Assembly (NCBI RefSeq): GCF_050948175.1
Contig: NW_027490238.1
Location: 496,001 to 560,000 of the forward strand
Source of the DNA: Xylocopa sonorina
Taxonomy: Eukaryota > Arthropoda > Insecta > Hymenoptera > Apidae
DNA length: 64,000 nucleotides
Direction of reading: 5' to 3'
The position numbers were made by a program, and so were the translations under genes. The notes below the pieces were generated by a model. It was given only the letters and a program-made list of their open reading frames with translations. It ran no database searches and had not been told where the DNA came from. Each line of letters opens with the position of its first letter. Within the stretch, counting starts at the first letter, position 1. Below, in pieces: positions 11,527 through 26,269 of this stretch.

Positions 11527-14500
11527 TAGATAAGAGATGCAATATCTCGTTTTAAGAAGCATTAGAACTCTATTGCTACGATACCTAGACATCTGCAGAC
11601 GCTATTTCCTAGCGAGGAAGTGTCGCATTCACATTCATTTGAAGTGTAGACGAGGAATACATAACACTTCGCAAATCATATTATATCTTACCATGAAACA
11701 TAGAAATGAGATGCGATATCTCGTTTTAAGAAGCATTAGAACTCTATTGCTACGATACCTAGACATCTGCAGACGCTATTTCCTAGCGAGGAAGTGTCGC
11801 ATTTACATTCATTTGAAGTGTAGACGAGGAATACATAACATTCGCAAATCATATTATATCTTGCCATGAAACATAGAAATGAGATCCGATATCGCGTTTT
11901 AAGAATTATAAGAACTCTATTGCTACGATAGGTAGACATCTGCAAACGCTATTTCCTTGCAAGGAAGTGTCGCATTTACATTCATTTGAAGTGTAGACGA
12001 GGAATACATGACACATAGCAAATCATATTATATCTTAACATGAAACATAGAAATGAGATGCGATATCGCGTTCTAGGAAGTTTCAGAAATCCATTGCTAC
12101 GATACGTAGACATCTGCAAACGCTATTTCCTTGCAAGGAAGTGTCGCATTTACATTCATTTGAAATGTAGACGAGGAATACATATCACTTCGCAAATCAT
12201 ATTATACCTTACCATGAAACATAGAAATGAGATGCGATATCGCGTTTTAAGAATCTTAAGAACTCTATTGCTATGATACGTAGACATCTGCAAACGCTAT
12301 TTCCTTGCAAGGAAGTGTCGCATTTACTTTCGTTTGAATCGTAGACGAGGAATGCATAACACTTCGCAGTGAATATTATATCTTATCATGAAACAGAGAT
12401 AAGAGATGCAATATCTCGTTTTAAGAAGCATTAGAACTCTATTGCTACGATACCTAGACATCTGCAGACGCTATGTCCTAGCGAGGAAGTGTCGCATTTA
12501 CATTCATTTGAAGTGTAGACGAGGAATACATAACACTTCGCAAATCATATTATATCTTACCATGAAACATAGAAATGAGATCCGATATCGCGTTTTAAGA
12601 ATTATAAGAACTCTATTGCTACGATATGTAGACATCTGCAAACGCTATTTCCTTGCAAGGAAGTGTCGCATTTACATTCATTTGAAGTGTAGACGAGGAA
12701 TACATGACACTTCGCAAATCGTATTACATCTTACCATGAAACATAGAAATGAGATGCGATATCGCGTTTTAAGAAGCATTAGAACTCTATTGCTACGATA
12801 CCTAGACATCTGCAGACGCTATTTCCTAGCAAGGAAGTGTCGCATTTACATTCATCTGAAGTGTAGACGAGGAATACATGACACTTCGCAAATCATATTA
12901 TTTCTTACCATGAAACATAGAAATGAGATGCTATATCGCGTTTTAAGAATCATAAGAACTCTATTGCTAGGATACGTAGACATCTGCAAACGCTATTCCC
13001 TTGCAAGGAAGTGTCGCATTCACATTCATTTGAAGTGTAGACGAGGAATACATGATACTTCGCAAATCATATTATATCTTACCATGAGACATAGAAATGA
13101 GATGCGATATCGCGTTTTAAGAATCATAAGAACTCTATTGCTACGATAGGTAGACATCTGCAAACGCTATTTCCTTGCAAGGAAGTGTCGGTTTTACATT
13201 CATTTGAAATGTAGACGAGGAATACATATCACTTCGCAAACCATATTACACCTTACCATGAAATATAGAAATGAGATGCGATATCGCGTTTTAAGAATCA
13301 TAAGAACTCTATTGCTACGATACGTAGACATCTGCAAACGCTATTTCCTTGCAAGCAAGTGTCGCATTTACATTCATTTGAATCGTAGACGAGGAATGCA
13401 TAACACTTCGCAATGTATATTATATCTTATCAAGAAACATAGATATGAGATGCAATACCTCGTTTTAAGAAGCATTTGAACTCTATTGCTTCGATACGTA
13501 GACATCTGCAAACGCTATTTCCTTGCAAGGATGTGTCGCATTTACATTCATTTGAAGTGTAGACGAGGAATACATGATACTCCGCAAATCATATTATATC
13601 TTACCATGAAATATAGAAATGAGATGCGATATCGCGTTTTAGGAAGCATTAGAACTCTATTGCTACGATAGGTAGACATCTGCAAACGCTATTTCCTTGC
13701 AAGGAAGTGTCGCATTTACATTCATTTGAAGTATAGACGAGGAATACATAAAACTTCGCAAATCATATTATATCTTATAATGAAACATAGAAATGAGATG
13801 CGATATCGCGTTTTAAGAAGCATCAGAAATCTATTGCTACGATACGTAGACATCTGCAAACGCTATTTCCTAGCGAGGAAGTGTCGCATTCACATTCATT
13901 TGAAGTGAAGACGAGGAATACATGATACTTCGCAAATCATATTATATCTTACCATGAAACATAGAAATGAGATGCGATATCGCGTTTTAGGAAGCACTAG
14001 AACTCTATTGCTACGATAGGTAGACATCTGCAAATGCTATTTCCTTGCAAGGAAGTGTCGCATTTACATTCATTTGAAGTGTAGACGAGGAATACATAAC
14101 ACTTCGCAAATCGTATTACATCTTACCATGAAACATAGAAATGAGATGCGATATCGCGTTTTAAGAAGCATTAGAACTCTATTGCTACGATACCTAGACA
14201 TCTGCAGACGCTATTTCCTAGCAAGGAAGTGTCGCATTTACATTCATCTGAAGTGTAGACGAGGAATACATGACACTTCGCAAATCATATTATATCTTAC
14301 CATGAAACATAGAAATGAGATGCGATATCGCCTTTTAAGAAGCACTAGAACTCTATTGCTACGATAGGTAGACATCTGCAAACGCTATTTCCTTACAAGG
14401 AAGTGTCGCATTTACATTCATTTGTGTAGACGAGGAAAACATAACACTTCACAAATCATATTATGTCTTACCATGAAACATAGAAATGAGATGCGATATC

Positions 14501-15580
14501 GCGTTATAAGAAGCATTAGAACTCTATTGCAACGGTACCTAGACATCTGCAGACGCTATTTCCTAGCAAGGAAGTGTCGCGTTTACATTCATTTGAAGTG
14601 TAGACGAGGAATACATGACACTTCGCAAATCATATATCTTACCATGAAACATAGAAATGAGATGCGATATCGCGTTTTAAGAAGCATTAGAACTCTATTG
14701 CTACGATACGTAGACATCTGCAAACGCTATTTCCTAGCGAGGAAGTGTCGCATTCACATTCATTTGAAGTGCAGACGAGGAATACATGATACTTCGCAAA
14801 TCATATTATATCTTGCCATGAAACATAGAAATGAGATGCGATATCGCGTTTTAGGAAGCATTAGAACTCTATTCCTACGATAGGTAGACATCTGCAAACG
14901 CTATTTCCTTGCAAGGAAGTGTCGCATTTACATTCATTTGAAGTGTAGACGAGGAATACATAACACTTCGCAAATCGTATTACATCTTACCATGAAACAT
15001 AGAAATCAGATGGAATATCGCGTTTTAAGAATCATAAGAACTCTATTGCTACGATACGTAGACATCTGCAAACGCTATTTCCTTGCAAGGAAGTGTCGCA
15101 TTCACATTCATTTGAAGTGTAGACGAGGAATACATGATACTTCGCAAATCATATTATATCTTACCATGAGACATAGAAATGAGATGCGATATCGCGTTTT
15201 AAGAATCATAAGAACTCTATTGCAACGATAGGTAGACATCTGCAAACGCTATTTCCTTGCAAGGAAGTGTCGCATTTACATTCATTTGAAGTGTAGACGG
15301 GGAATACATAACACTCCGCAAATCATATTATATCTTACCATGAAACATAGAAGTGAGATTCGATATCGCGTTCTAAGAAGCCTTAGAACACTCCTGCTAC
15401 GATAGGTAGACATTTGCAAACGCTATTTCCTTGCAAGGAAGTGTCGCATTTACATTCATTTGAAGTGTAGACGAGGAATGCATAACACTTCGCAAATCAT
15501 ATTATATCTTACTATGAAACATAGAAATGAGATGCGATATCGCGTTTTAAGAATCATAAGAACTCTATTGCTACGATACG
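11430..15580 (+). repeat. 27-mer (4.69-kb) HOR, copy 1
   Basis: Matches 16121-20275 at an offset of 4,691 bp, becoming 4,694 after 14,640. These equal 27 x 174 minus 7 and minus 4. The shortfall is exactly the indels seen: -1 at CATAACATTCGC (about 11838), -3 at TTTGTGTAGAC (about 14424) and -3 at CATATATCTT (14631-14640, only in this copy). It contains a six-monomer module around 12,300-13,170 that also occurs near 3.8-4.6, 17.1, 21.3, 24.8 and 30.1 kb. Left and right limits are where diagnostic variants stop matching. Confidence 0.88.
14386..14556 (+). repeat. 171-bp monomer subtype (3-bp deletion)
   Basis: This monomer lacks AAG in TTTG(AAG)TGTAGAC and also carries TTCCTTACAAGG, GAGGAAAACAT, CTTCACAAATC and TTATGTCTT. 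The same linked set occurs at 19077-19247, 28296-28466, 31773-31943, 32988-33158 and 37159-37329. Six copies sharing one deletion plus four substitutions must descend from one monomer, so they are useful lineage markers. Confidence 0.9.
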
Positions 15581-16120
15581 CAGACACCCGCAAACGCTAT
15601 TTCCTTGCAAGGAAGTGTCGCATTCACATTCATTTGAAGTGTAGACGAGGAATACATAGCACTTCGCAAATCATATTATATCTTACCATGAAACATAGAA
15701 ATGAGATGCTATATCGCGTTTTAAGAATCATAAGAACTCTATTGCTACGATACGTAGACATCTGCAAACGCTATTCCCTTGCAAGGAAGTGTCGCATTCA
15801 CATTCATTTGAAGTGTAGACGAGGAATACATGATACTTCGCAAATCATATTATATCTTACCATGAGACATAGAAATGAGATGCGATATCGCGTTTTAAGA
15901 ATCATAAGAACTCTATTGCTACGATAGGTAGACATCTGCAAAAGCTATTTCCTTGCAAGGAAGTGTCGCATTTACATTCATTTGAAATGTAGACGAGGAA
16001 TACATATCACTTCGCAAATCATATTACACCTTACCATGAAATATAGAAATGAGATGCGATATCGCGTTTTAAGAATCATAAGAACTCTATTGCTACGATT
16101 CGTAGACATCTGCAAACGCT

Positions 16121-19100
16121 ATTTCCTTGCAAGGAAGTGTCGCATTTACTTTCATTTGAATCGTAGACGAGGAATGCATAACACTTCGCAATGAATATTA
16201 TATCTTATCATGAAACATAGATAAGAGATGCAATATCTCGTTTTAAGAAGCATTAGAACTCTATTGCTACGATACCTAGACATCTGCAGACGCTATTTGC
16301 TAGCGAGGAAGTGTCGCATTCACATTCATTTGAAGTGTAGACGAGGAATACATAACACTTCGCAAATCATATTATATCTTACCATGAAACATAGAAATGA
16401 GATGCGATATCTCGTTTTAAGAAGCATTAGAACTCTATTGCTACGATACCTAGACATCTGCAGACGCTATTTCCTAGCGAGGAAGTGTCGCATTTACATT
16501 CATTTGAAGTGTAGACGAGGAATACATAACATTCGCAAATCATATTATATCTTACCATGAAACATAGAAATGAGATCCGATATCGCGTTTTAAGAATTAT
16601 AAGAACTCTATTGCTACAATAGGTAGACATCTGCAAACGCTATTTCCTTGCAAGGAAGTGTCGCATTTACATTCATTTGAAGTGTAGACGAGGAATACAT
16701 GACACTTAGCAAATCATATTATATCTTAACATGAAACATAGAAATGAGATGCGATATCGCGTTCTAAGAAGTTTCAGAAATCCATTGCTACGATACGTAG
16801 ACATCTGCAAACGCTATTTCCTTGCAAGGAAGTGTCGCATTTACATTCATTTGAAATGTAGACGAGGAATACATATCACTTCGCAAATCATATTATACCT
16901 TACCATGAAACATAGAAATGAGATGCGATATCGCGTTTTAAGAATCTTAAGAACTCTATTGCTATGATACGTAGACATCTGCAAACGCTTTTTCCTTGCA
17001 AGGAAGTGTCGCATTTACTTTCGTTTGAATCGTAGACGAGGAATGCATAACACTTCGCAGTGAATATTATATCTTATCATGAAACAGAGATAAGAGATGC
17101 AATATCTCGTTTTAAGAAGCATTAGAACTCTATTGCTACGATACCTAGACATCAGCAGACGCTATTTCCTAGCGAGGAAGTGTCGCATTTACATTCATTT
17201 GAAGTGTAGACGAGGAATACATAACACTTCGCAAATCATATTATATCTTACCATGAAACATAGAAATGAGATCCGATATCGCGTTTTAAGAATTATAAGA
17301 ACTCTATTGCTACGATATGTAGACATCTGCAAACGCTATTTCCTTGCAAGGAAGTGTCGCATTTACATTCATTTGAAGTGTAGACGAGGAATACATGACA
17401 CTTCGCAAATCGTATTACATCTTACCATGAAACATAGAAATGAGATGCGATATCGCGTTTTAAGAAGCATTAGAACTCTATTGCTACGATACCTAGACAT
17501 CTGCAGACGCTATTTCCTAGCAAGGAAGTGTAGCATTTACATTCATCTGAAGTGTAGACGAGGAATACATGACACTTCGCAAATCATATTATTTCTTACC
17601 ATGAAACATAGAAATGAGATGCTATATCGCGTTTTAAGAATCATAAGAACTCTATTGCTAGGATACGTAGACATCTGCAAACGCTATTCCCTTGCAAGGA
17701 AGTGTCGCATTCACATTCATTTGAAGTGTAGACGAGGAATACATGATACTTCGCAAATCATATTATATCTTACCATGAGACATAGAAATGAGATGCGATA
17801 TCGCGTTTTAAGAATCATAAGAACTCTATTGCTACGATAGGTAGACATCTGCAAACGCTATTTCCTTGCAAGGAAGTGTCGGTTTTACATTCATTTGAAA
17901 TGTAGACGAGGAATACATATCACTTCGCAAACCAAATTACACCTTACCATGAAATATAGAAATGAGATGCGATATCGCGTTTTAAGAATCATAAGAACTC
18001 TATTGCTACGATACGTAGACATCTGCAAACGCTATTTCCTTGCAAGCAAGTGTCGCATTTACATTCATTTGAATCGTAGACGAGGAATGCATAACACTTC
18101 GCAATGTATATTATATCTTATCATGAAACATAGATATGAGATGCAACACCTCGTTTTAAGAAGCATTAGAACTCTATTGCTTCGATACGTAGACATCTGC
18201 AAACGCTATTTCCTTGCAAGGAAGTTTCGCATTTACATTCATTTGAAGTGTAGACGAGGAATACATGATACTCCGCAAATCATATTATACCTTACCATGA
18301 AATATAGAAATGGGATGCGATATCGCGTTTGAGGAAGAATTAGAACTCTATTGCTACGATAGGTAGACATCTGCAAACGCTATTTCCTTGCAAGGAAGTG
18401 TCGCATTTACATTCATTTGAAGTATAGACGAGGAATACATAAAACTTCGCAAATCATATTATATCTTACAATGAAACATAGAAATGAGATGCGATATCGC
18501 GTTTTAAGAAGCATCAGAAATCTATTGCTACGATACGTAGACATCTGCAAACGCTATTTCCTAGCGAGGAAGTGTCGCATTCACATTCATTTGAAGTGTA
18601 GACGAGGAATACATGATACTTCGCAAATCATATTATATCTTACCATGAAACATAGAAATGAGATGCGATATCGCGTTTTAGGAAGCACTAGAACTCTATT
18701 GCTACGATAGGTAGACATCTGCAAATGCTATTTCCTTGCAAGGAAGTGTCGCATTTACATTCATTTGAAGTGTAGACGAGGAATACATAACACTTCGCAA
18801 ATCGTATTACATCTTACCATGAAACATAGAAATGAGATGCGATATCGCGTTTTAAGAAGCATTAGAACTCTATTGCTACGATACCTAGACATCTGCAGAC
18901 GCTATTTCCTAGCAAGGAAGTGTCGCATTTACATTCATCTGAAGTGTAGTCGAGGAATACATGACACTTCGCAAATCATATTATATCTTACCATGAAACA
19001 TAGAAATGAGATGCGATATCGCCTTTTAAGAAGCACTAGAACTCTATTGCTACGATAGGTAGACATCTGCAAACGCTATTTCCTTACAAGGAAGTGTCGC

Positions 19101-20275
19101 ATTTACATTCATTTGTGTAGACGAGGAAAACATAACACTTCACAAATCATATTATGTCTTACCATGAAACACAGAAATGAGATGCGATATCGCGTTATAA
19201 GAAGCATTAGAACTCTATTGCAACGATACCTAGACATCTGCAGACGCTATTTCCTAGCAAGGAAGTGTCGCGTTTACATTCATTTGAAGTGTAGACGAGG
19301 AATACATGACACTTCGCAAATCATATTATATCTTACCATGAAGCATAGAAATGAGATGCGATATCGCGTTTCAAGAAGCATTAGAACTCTATTGCTACGA
19401 TACGTAGACATCTGCAAACGATATTTCCTACCGAGGAAGTGTCGCATTCACATTCATTTGAAGTGCAGACGAGGAATACATGATACTTCGCAAATCATAT
19501 TATATCTTGCCATGAAACATAGAAATGAGATGCGATATCGCGTTTTAGGAAGCATTAGAACTCTATTCCTACGATAGGTAGACATCTGCAAACGCTATTT
19601 CCTTGCAAGGAAGTGTCGCATTTACATTCATTTGAAGTGTAGACGAGGAATACATAACACTTCGCAAATCGTATTACATCTTACCATGAAACATAGAAAT
19701 CAGATGGAATATCGCGTTTTAAGAATCATAAGAACTCTATTGCTACGATACGTAGACATCTGCAAACGCTATTTCCTTGCAAGGAAGTGTCGCATTCACA
19801 TTCATTTGAAGTGTAGACGAGGAATACATGATACTTCGCAAATCATATTATATCTTACCATGAGACATAGAAATGAGATGCGATATCGCGTTTTAAGAAT
19901 CATAAGAACTCTATTGCTACGATAGGTAGACATCTGCAAACGCTATTTCCTTGCAAGGAAGTGTCGCATTTACATTCATTTGAAGTATAGACGAGGAATA
20001 CATAACACTTCGCAAATCATATTATATCTTACCATGAAACATAGAAGTGAGATTCGATATCGCGTTCTAAGAAGCCTTAGAACACTCCTGCTACGATAGG
20101 TAGACATTTGCAAACGCTATTTCCTTGCAAGGAAGTGTCGCATTTACATTCATTTGAAGTGTAGACGAGGAATGCATAACACTTCGCAAATCATATTATA
20201 TCTTACTATGAAACATAGAAATGAGATGCGATATCGCGTTTTAAGAATCATAAGAACTCTATTGCTACGATACGT
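16121..20275 (+). repeat. 27-mer (4.69-kb) HOR, copy 2
   Basis: Second copy of 11430-15580. It keeps the CATAACATTCGC (about 16530) and TTTGTGTAGAC (about 19115) deletions but not the 3-bp deletion of copy 1. Scattered substitutions separate the copies, for example CATCAGCAGACG near 17154 and GTGTAGCATT near 17530. Its 3' part overlaps the start of the 20-mer HOR, so the later 3.48-kb duplication took its left end from inside this copy. Confidence 0.88.
19077..19247 (+). repeat. 171-bp monomer subtype
   Basis: Copy of the 14386 subtype at the 27-mer offset of 4,691 bp, with the same TTCCTTACAAGG, GAGGAAAACAT and TTATGTCTT markers. Confidence 0.88.
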
Positions 20276-22789
20276 AGACATCTGCAAACGCTATTTCCTT
20301 GCAAGGAAGTGTCGCATTTACTTTCATTTGAATCGTAGACGAGGAATGCATAACACTTCGCAATGAATATTATATCTTATCATGAAACATAGATAAGAGA
20401 TGCAATATCTCGTTTTAAGAAGCATTAGAACTCTATTGCTACGATACCTAGACATCTGCAGACGCTATTTCCTAGCGAGGAAGTGTCGCATTCACATTCA
20501 TTTGAAGTGTAGACGAGGAATACATAACACTTCGCAAATCATATTATATCTTACCATGAAACATAGAAATGAGATGCGATATCGCGTTTTTAGAAGCATT
20601 AGTACACTATTGCCACGATAGGTAGACATTTGCAAACGCTATTTCCTTGCATGGAAGGGTCGCATTTACATTCATTTGAAGTGTAGACGAGGAATATGTA
20701 ACACTTCGCAAATCATATTATATCTTACCATGAAACATAGAAATGAGATCCGATATCGCGTTTTAAGAATTATAAGAACTCTATTGCTACGATACGTAGA
20801 CATCTGCAAACGCTATTTCCTTGCAAGGAAGTGTCGCATTTACATTCATTTGAAGTGTAGACGAGGAATACATGACACTTAGCAAATCATATTATATCTT
20901 AACATGAAACATAGAAATGAGATGCGATATCGCGTTCTAAGAAGTTTCAGAAATCCATTGCTACGATACGTAGACATCTGCAAACGCTATTTCCTTGCAA
21001 CGAAGTGTCGCATTTACATTCATTTGAAATGTAGACGAGGAATACATATCACTTCGCAAATCATATTATACCTTACCATGAAACATAGAAATGAGATGCG
21101 ATATCGCGTTTTAAGAATCTTAAGAACTCTATTGCTATGATACGTAGACATCTGCAAACGATATTTCCTTGCAAGGAGGTGTCGCATTTACTTTCATTTG
21201 AATCGTAGACGAGGAATGCATAACACTTCGCAGTGAATATTATATCTTATCATGAAACAGAGATAAGAGATGCAATATCTCGTTTTAAGAAGCATTAGAA
21301 CTCTATTGCTACGATACCTAGACATCTGCAGACGCTATTTCCTAGCGAGGAAGTGTCGCATTTACATTCATTTGAAGTGTAGACGAGGAATACATAACAC
21401 TTCGCAAATCATATTATATATTACCATGAAACATAGAAATGAGATCCGATATCGCGTTTTAAGAATTATAAGAACTCTATTGCTACGATACGTAGACATC
21501 TGCAAACGCTATTTCCTTGCAAGGAAGTGTCGCATTTACATTCATTTGAAGTGTAGACGAGGAATACATGACACTTCGCAAATCGTATTACATCTTACCA
21601 TGAAACATAGAAATGAGATGCGATATCGCGTTTTAAGAAGCATTAGAACTCTATTGCTACGATACCTAGACATCTGCAGACGCTATTTCCTAGCAAGGAA
21701 GTGTCGCATTTACATTCATCTGAAGTGTAGACGAGGAATACATGACACTTCGCAAATCATATTATATCTTACCATGAAACATAGAAATGAGATGCTATAT
21801 CGCGTTTTAAGAATCATAAGAACTCTATTGCTACGATACGTAGACATCTGCAAACGCTATTCCCTTGCAAGGAAGTGTCGCATTCACATTCATTTGAAGT
21901 GTAGACGAGGAATACATGATACTTCGCAAATCATATTATATCTTACCATGAGACATAGAAATGAGATGCGATATCGCGTTTTAAGAATCATAAGAACTCT
22001 ATTGCTACGATAGGTAGACATCTGCAAACGCTATTTCCTTGCAAGGATGTGTCGCATTTACATTCATTTGAAATGTAGACGAGGAATACATATCACTTCG
22101 CAAATCATATTACACCTTACCATGAAATATAGAAATGAGATGCGATATCGCGTTTTAAGAATCATAAGAACTCTATTGCTACGATACGTAGACATCTGCA
22201 AACGCTATTTCCTTGCAAGGAAGTGTCGCATTTACTTTCATTTGAATCGTAGACGAGGAATGCATAACACTTCGCAATGAATATTATATCTTATCATGAA
22301 ACATAGATAAGAGATGCAATATCTCGTTTTAAGAAGCATTAGAACTCTATTGCTACGATACCTAGACATCTGCAGACGCTATTTCCTAGCGAGGAAGTGT
22401 CGCATTCACATTCATTTGAAGTGTAGACGAGGAATACATAACACTTCGCAAATCATATTGTACCTTACCATGAAATATAGAAATGAGATGCGATATCGCG
22501 TTTTAAGAATCATATGAACTCTATTGCTACGATACGTAGACATCTGCAAACGCTATTTCCTTGCAAGGAAGTGTCGCATTTACTTTCATTTGAATCGTAG
22601 ACGAGGAATGCATAACACTTCGCAATGAATATTATATCTTATCATGAAACATAGATAAGAGATGCAATATCTCGTTTTAAGAAGCATTAGAACTCTATTG
22701 CTACGATACCTAGACATCTGCAGACGCTATTTCCTAGCGAGGAAGTGTCGCATTCACATTCATTTGAAGTGTAGACGAGGAATACATAA
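19310..22789 (+). repeat. 20-mer (3,480-bp) tandem HOR, copy 1
   Basis: Matches 22790-26269 at an offset of exactly 20 x 174. Reading the two copies line by line I found one difference (22306 G versus 25786 T). Shared rare variants include CATGAAGCATAG, GTTTCAAGAAGC, CCTACCGAGGAAG, AGTACACTATTGCCACG, TTGCAACGAAG and TATATATTACC. The left boundary is set between ATACATGACAC (19310 side) and ATACATAACAC (22790 side). The segment also holds an internal 348-bp (2-mer) repeat at about 22314/22662. Confidence 0.93.
21313..21352 (+). repeat. Representative type C junction variant (PstI-bearing)
   Basis: In many monomers the segment from CTACGATAC to the 14-bp palindrome carries linked changes: CCTAGAC for CGTAGAC, CTGCAGACG for CTGCAAACG (creating a PstI site, here 21326-21331) and TTCCTAGCGAGGAA or TTCCTAGCAAGGAA for TTCCTTGCAAGGAA. 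The outer arms TTCCT/AGGAA stay paired although the centre changes. The set travels as a haplotype on both A- and B-flanked units, so it marks exchange breakpoints well. Confidence 0.85.
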
Positions 22790-25700
22790 CACTTCGCAAA
22801 TCATATTATATCTTACCATGAAGCATAGAAATGAGATGCGATATCGCGTTTCAAGAAGCATTAGAACTCTATTGCTACGATACGTAGACATCTGCAAACG
22901 ATATTTCCTACCGAGGAAGTGTCGCATTCACATTCATTTGAAGTGCAGACGAGGAATACATGATACTTCGCAAATCATATTATATCTTGCCATGAAACAT
23001 AGAAATGAGATGCGATATCGCGTTTTAGGAAGCATTAGAACTCTATTCCTACGATAGGTAGACATCTGCAAACGCTATTTCCTTGCAAGGAAGTGTCGCA
23101 TTTACATTCATTTGAAGTGTAGACGAGGAATACATAACACTTCGCAAATCGTATTACATCTTACCATGAAACATAGAAATCAGATGGAATATCGCGTTTT
23201 AAGAATCATAAGAACTCTATTGCTACGATACGTAGACATCTGCAAACGCTATTTCCTTGCAAGGAAGTGTCGCATTCACATTCATTTGAAGTGTAGACGA
23301 GGAATACATGATACTTCGCAAATCATATTATATCTTACCATGAGACATAGAAATGAGATGCGATATCGCGTTTTAAGAATCATAAGAACTCTATTGCTAC
23401 GATAGGTAGACATCTGCAAACGCTATTTCCTTGCAAGGAAGTGTCGCATTTACATTCATTTGAAGTATAGACGAGGAATACATAACACTTCGCAAATCAT
23501 ATTATATCTTACCATGAAACATAGAAGTGAGATTCGATATCGCGTTCTAAGAAGCCTTAGAACACTCCTGCTACGATAGGTAGACATTTGCAAACGCTAT
23601 TTCCTTGCAAGGAAGTGTCGCATTTACATTCATTTGAAGTGTAGACGAGGAATGCATAACACTTCGCAAATCATATTATATCTTACTATGAAACATAGAA
23701 ATGAGATGCGATATCGCGTTTTAAGAATCATAAGAACTCTATTGCTACGATACGTAGACATCTGCAAACGCTATTTCCTTGCAAGGAAGTGTCGCATTTA
23801 CTTTCATTTGAATCGTAGACGAGGAATGCATAACACTTCGCAATGAATATTATATCTTATCATGAAACATAGATAAGAGATGCAATATCTCGTTTTAAGA
23901 AGCATTAGAACTCTATTGCTACGATACCTAGACATCTGCAGACGCTATTTCCTAGCGAGGAAGTGTCGCATTCACATTCATTTGAAGTGTAGACGAGGAA
24001 TACATAACACTTCGCAAATCATATTATATCTTACCATGAAACATAGAAATGAGATGCGATATCGCGTTTTTAGAAGCATTAGTACACTATTGCCACGATA
24101 GGTAGACATTTGCAAACGCTATTTCCTTGCATGGAAGGGTCGCATTTACATTCATTTGAAGTGTAGACGAGGAATATGTAACACTTCGCAAATCATATTA
24201 TATCTTACCATGAAACATAGAAATGAGATCCGATATCGCGTTTTAAGAATTATAAGAACTCTATTGCTACGATACGTAGACATCTGCAAACGCTATTTCC
24301 TTGCAAGGAAGTGTCGCATTTACATTCATTTGAAGTGTAGACGAGGAATACATGACACTTAGCAAATCATATTATATCTTAACATGAAACATAGAAATGA
24401 GATGCGATATCGCGTTCTAAGAAGTTTCAGAAATCCATTGCTACGATACGTAGACATCTGCAAACGCTATTTCCTTGCAACGAAGTGTCGCATTTACATT
24501 CATTTGAAATGTAGACGAGGAATACATATCACTTCGCAAATCATATTATACCTTACCATGAAACATAGAAATGAGATGCGATATCGCGTTTTAAGAATCT
24601 TAAGAACTCTATTGCTATGATACGTAGACATCTGCAAACGATATTTCCTTGCAAGGAGGTGTCGCATTTACTTTCATTTGAATCGTAGACGAGGAATGCA
24701 TAACACTTCGCAGTGAATATTATATCTTATCATGAAACAGAGATAAGAGATGCAATATCTCGTTTTAAGAAGCATTAGAACTCTATTGCTACGATACCTA
24801 GACATCTGCAGACGCTATTTCCTAGCGAGGAAGTGTCGCATTTACATTCATTTGAAGTGTAGACGAGGAATACATAACACTTCGCAAATCATATTATATA
24901 TTACCATGAAACATAGAAATGAGATCCGATATCGCGTTTTAAGAATTATAAGAACTCTATTGCTACGATACGTAGACATCTGCAAACGCTATTTCCTTGC
25001 AAGGAAGTGTCGCATTTACATTCATTTGAAGTGTAGACGAGGAATACATGACACTTCGCAAATCGTATTACATCTTACCATGAAACATAGAAATGAGATG
25101 CGATATCGCGTTTTAAGAAGCATTAGAACTCTATTGCTACGATACCTAGACATCTGCAGACGCTATTTCCTAGCAAGGAAGTGTCGCATTTACATTCATC
25201 TGAAGTGTAGACGAGGAATACATGACACTTCGCAAATCATATTATATCTTACCATGAAACATAGAAATGAGATGCTATATCGCGTTTTAAGAATCATAAG
25301 AACTCTATTGCTACGATACGTAGACATCTGCAAACGCTATTCCCTTGCAAGGAAGTGTCGCATTCACATTCATTTGAAGTGTAGACGAGGAATACATGAT
25401 ACTTCGCAAATCATATTATATCTTACCATGAGACATAGAAATGAGATGCGATATCGCGTTTTAAGAATCATAAGAACTCTATTGCTACGATAGGTAGACA
25501 TCTGCAAACGCTATTTCCTTGCAAGGATGTGTCGCATTTACATTCATTTGAAATGTAGACGAGGAATACATATCACTTCGCAAATCATATTACACCTTAC
25601 CATGAAATATAGAAATGAGATGCGATATCGCGTTTTAAGAATCATAAGAACTCTATTGCTACGATACGTAGACATCTGCAAACGCTATTTCCTTGCAAGG

Positions 25701-26269
25701 AAGTGTCGCATTTACTTTCATTTGAATCGTAGACGAGGAATGCATAACACTTCGCAATGAATATTATATCTTATCATGAAACATATATAAGAGATGCAAT
25801 ATCTCGTTTTAAGAAGCATTAGAACTCTATTGCTACGATACCTAGACATCTGCAGACGCTATTTCCTAGCGAGGAAGTGTCGCATTCACATTCATTTGAA
25901 GTGTAGACGAGGAATACATAACACTTCGCAAATCATATTGTACCTTACCATGAAATATAGAAATGAGATGCGATATCGCGTTTTAAGAATCATATGAACT
26001 CTATTGCTACGATACGTAGACATCTGCAAACGCTATTTCCTTGCAAGGAAGTGTCGCATTTACTTTCATTTGAATCGTAGACGAGGAATGCATAACACTT
26101 CGCAATGAATATTATATCTTATCATGAAACATAGATAAGAGATGCAATATCTCGTTTTAAGAAGCATTAGAACTCTATTGCTACGATACCTAGACATCTG
26201 CAGACGCTATTTCCTAGCGAGGAAGTGTCGCATTCACATTCATTTGAAGTGTAGACGAGGAATACATAA
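22790..26269 (+). repeat. 20-mer (3,480-bp) tandem HOR, copy 2
   Basis: Direct tandem copy of 19310-22789. Homology continues about 30 bp past the unit end and then breaks at AAACATAG versus AAGCATAG, as expected at the end of a tandem duplication. Near identity over 3.5 kb means this is among the youngest events in the window, or an assembly duplication. Confidence 0.92.
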
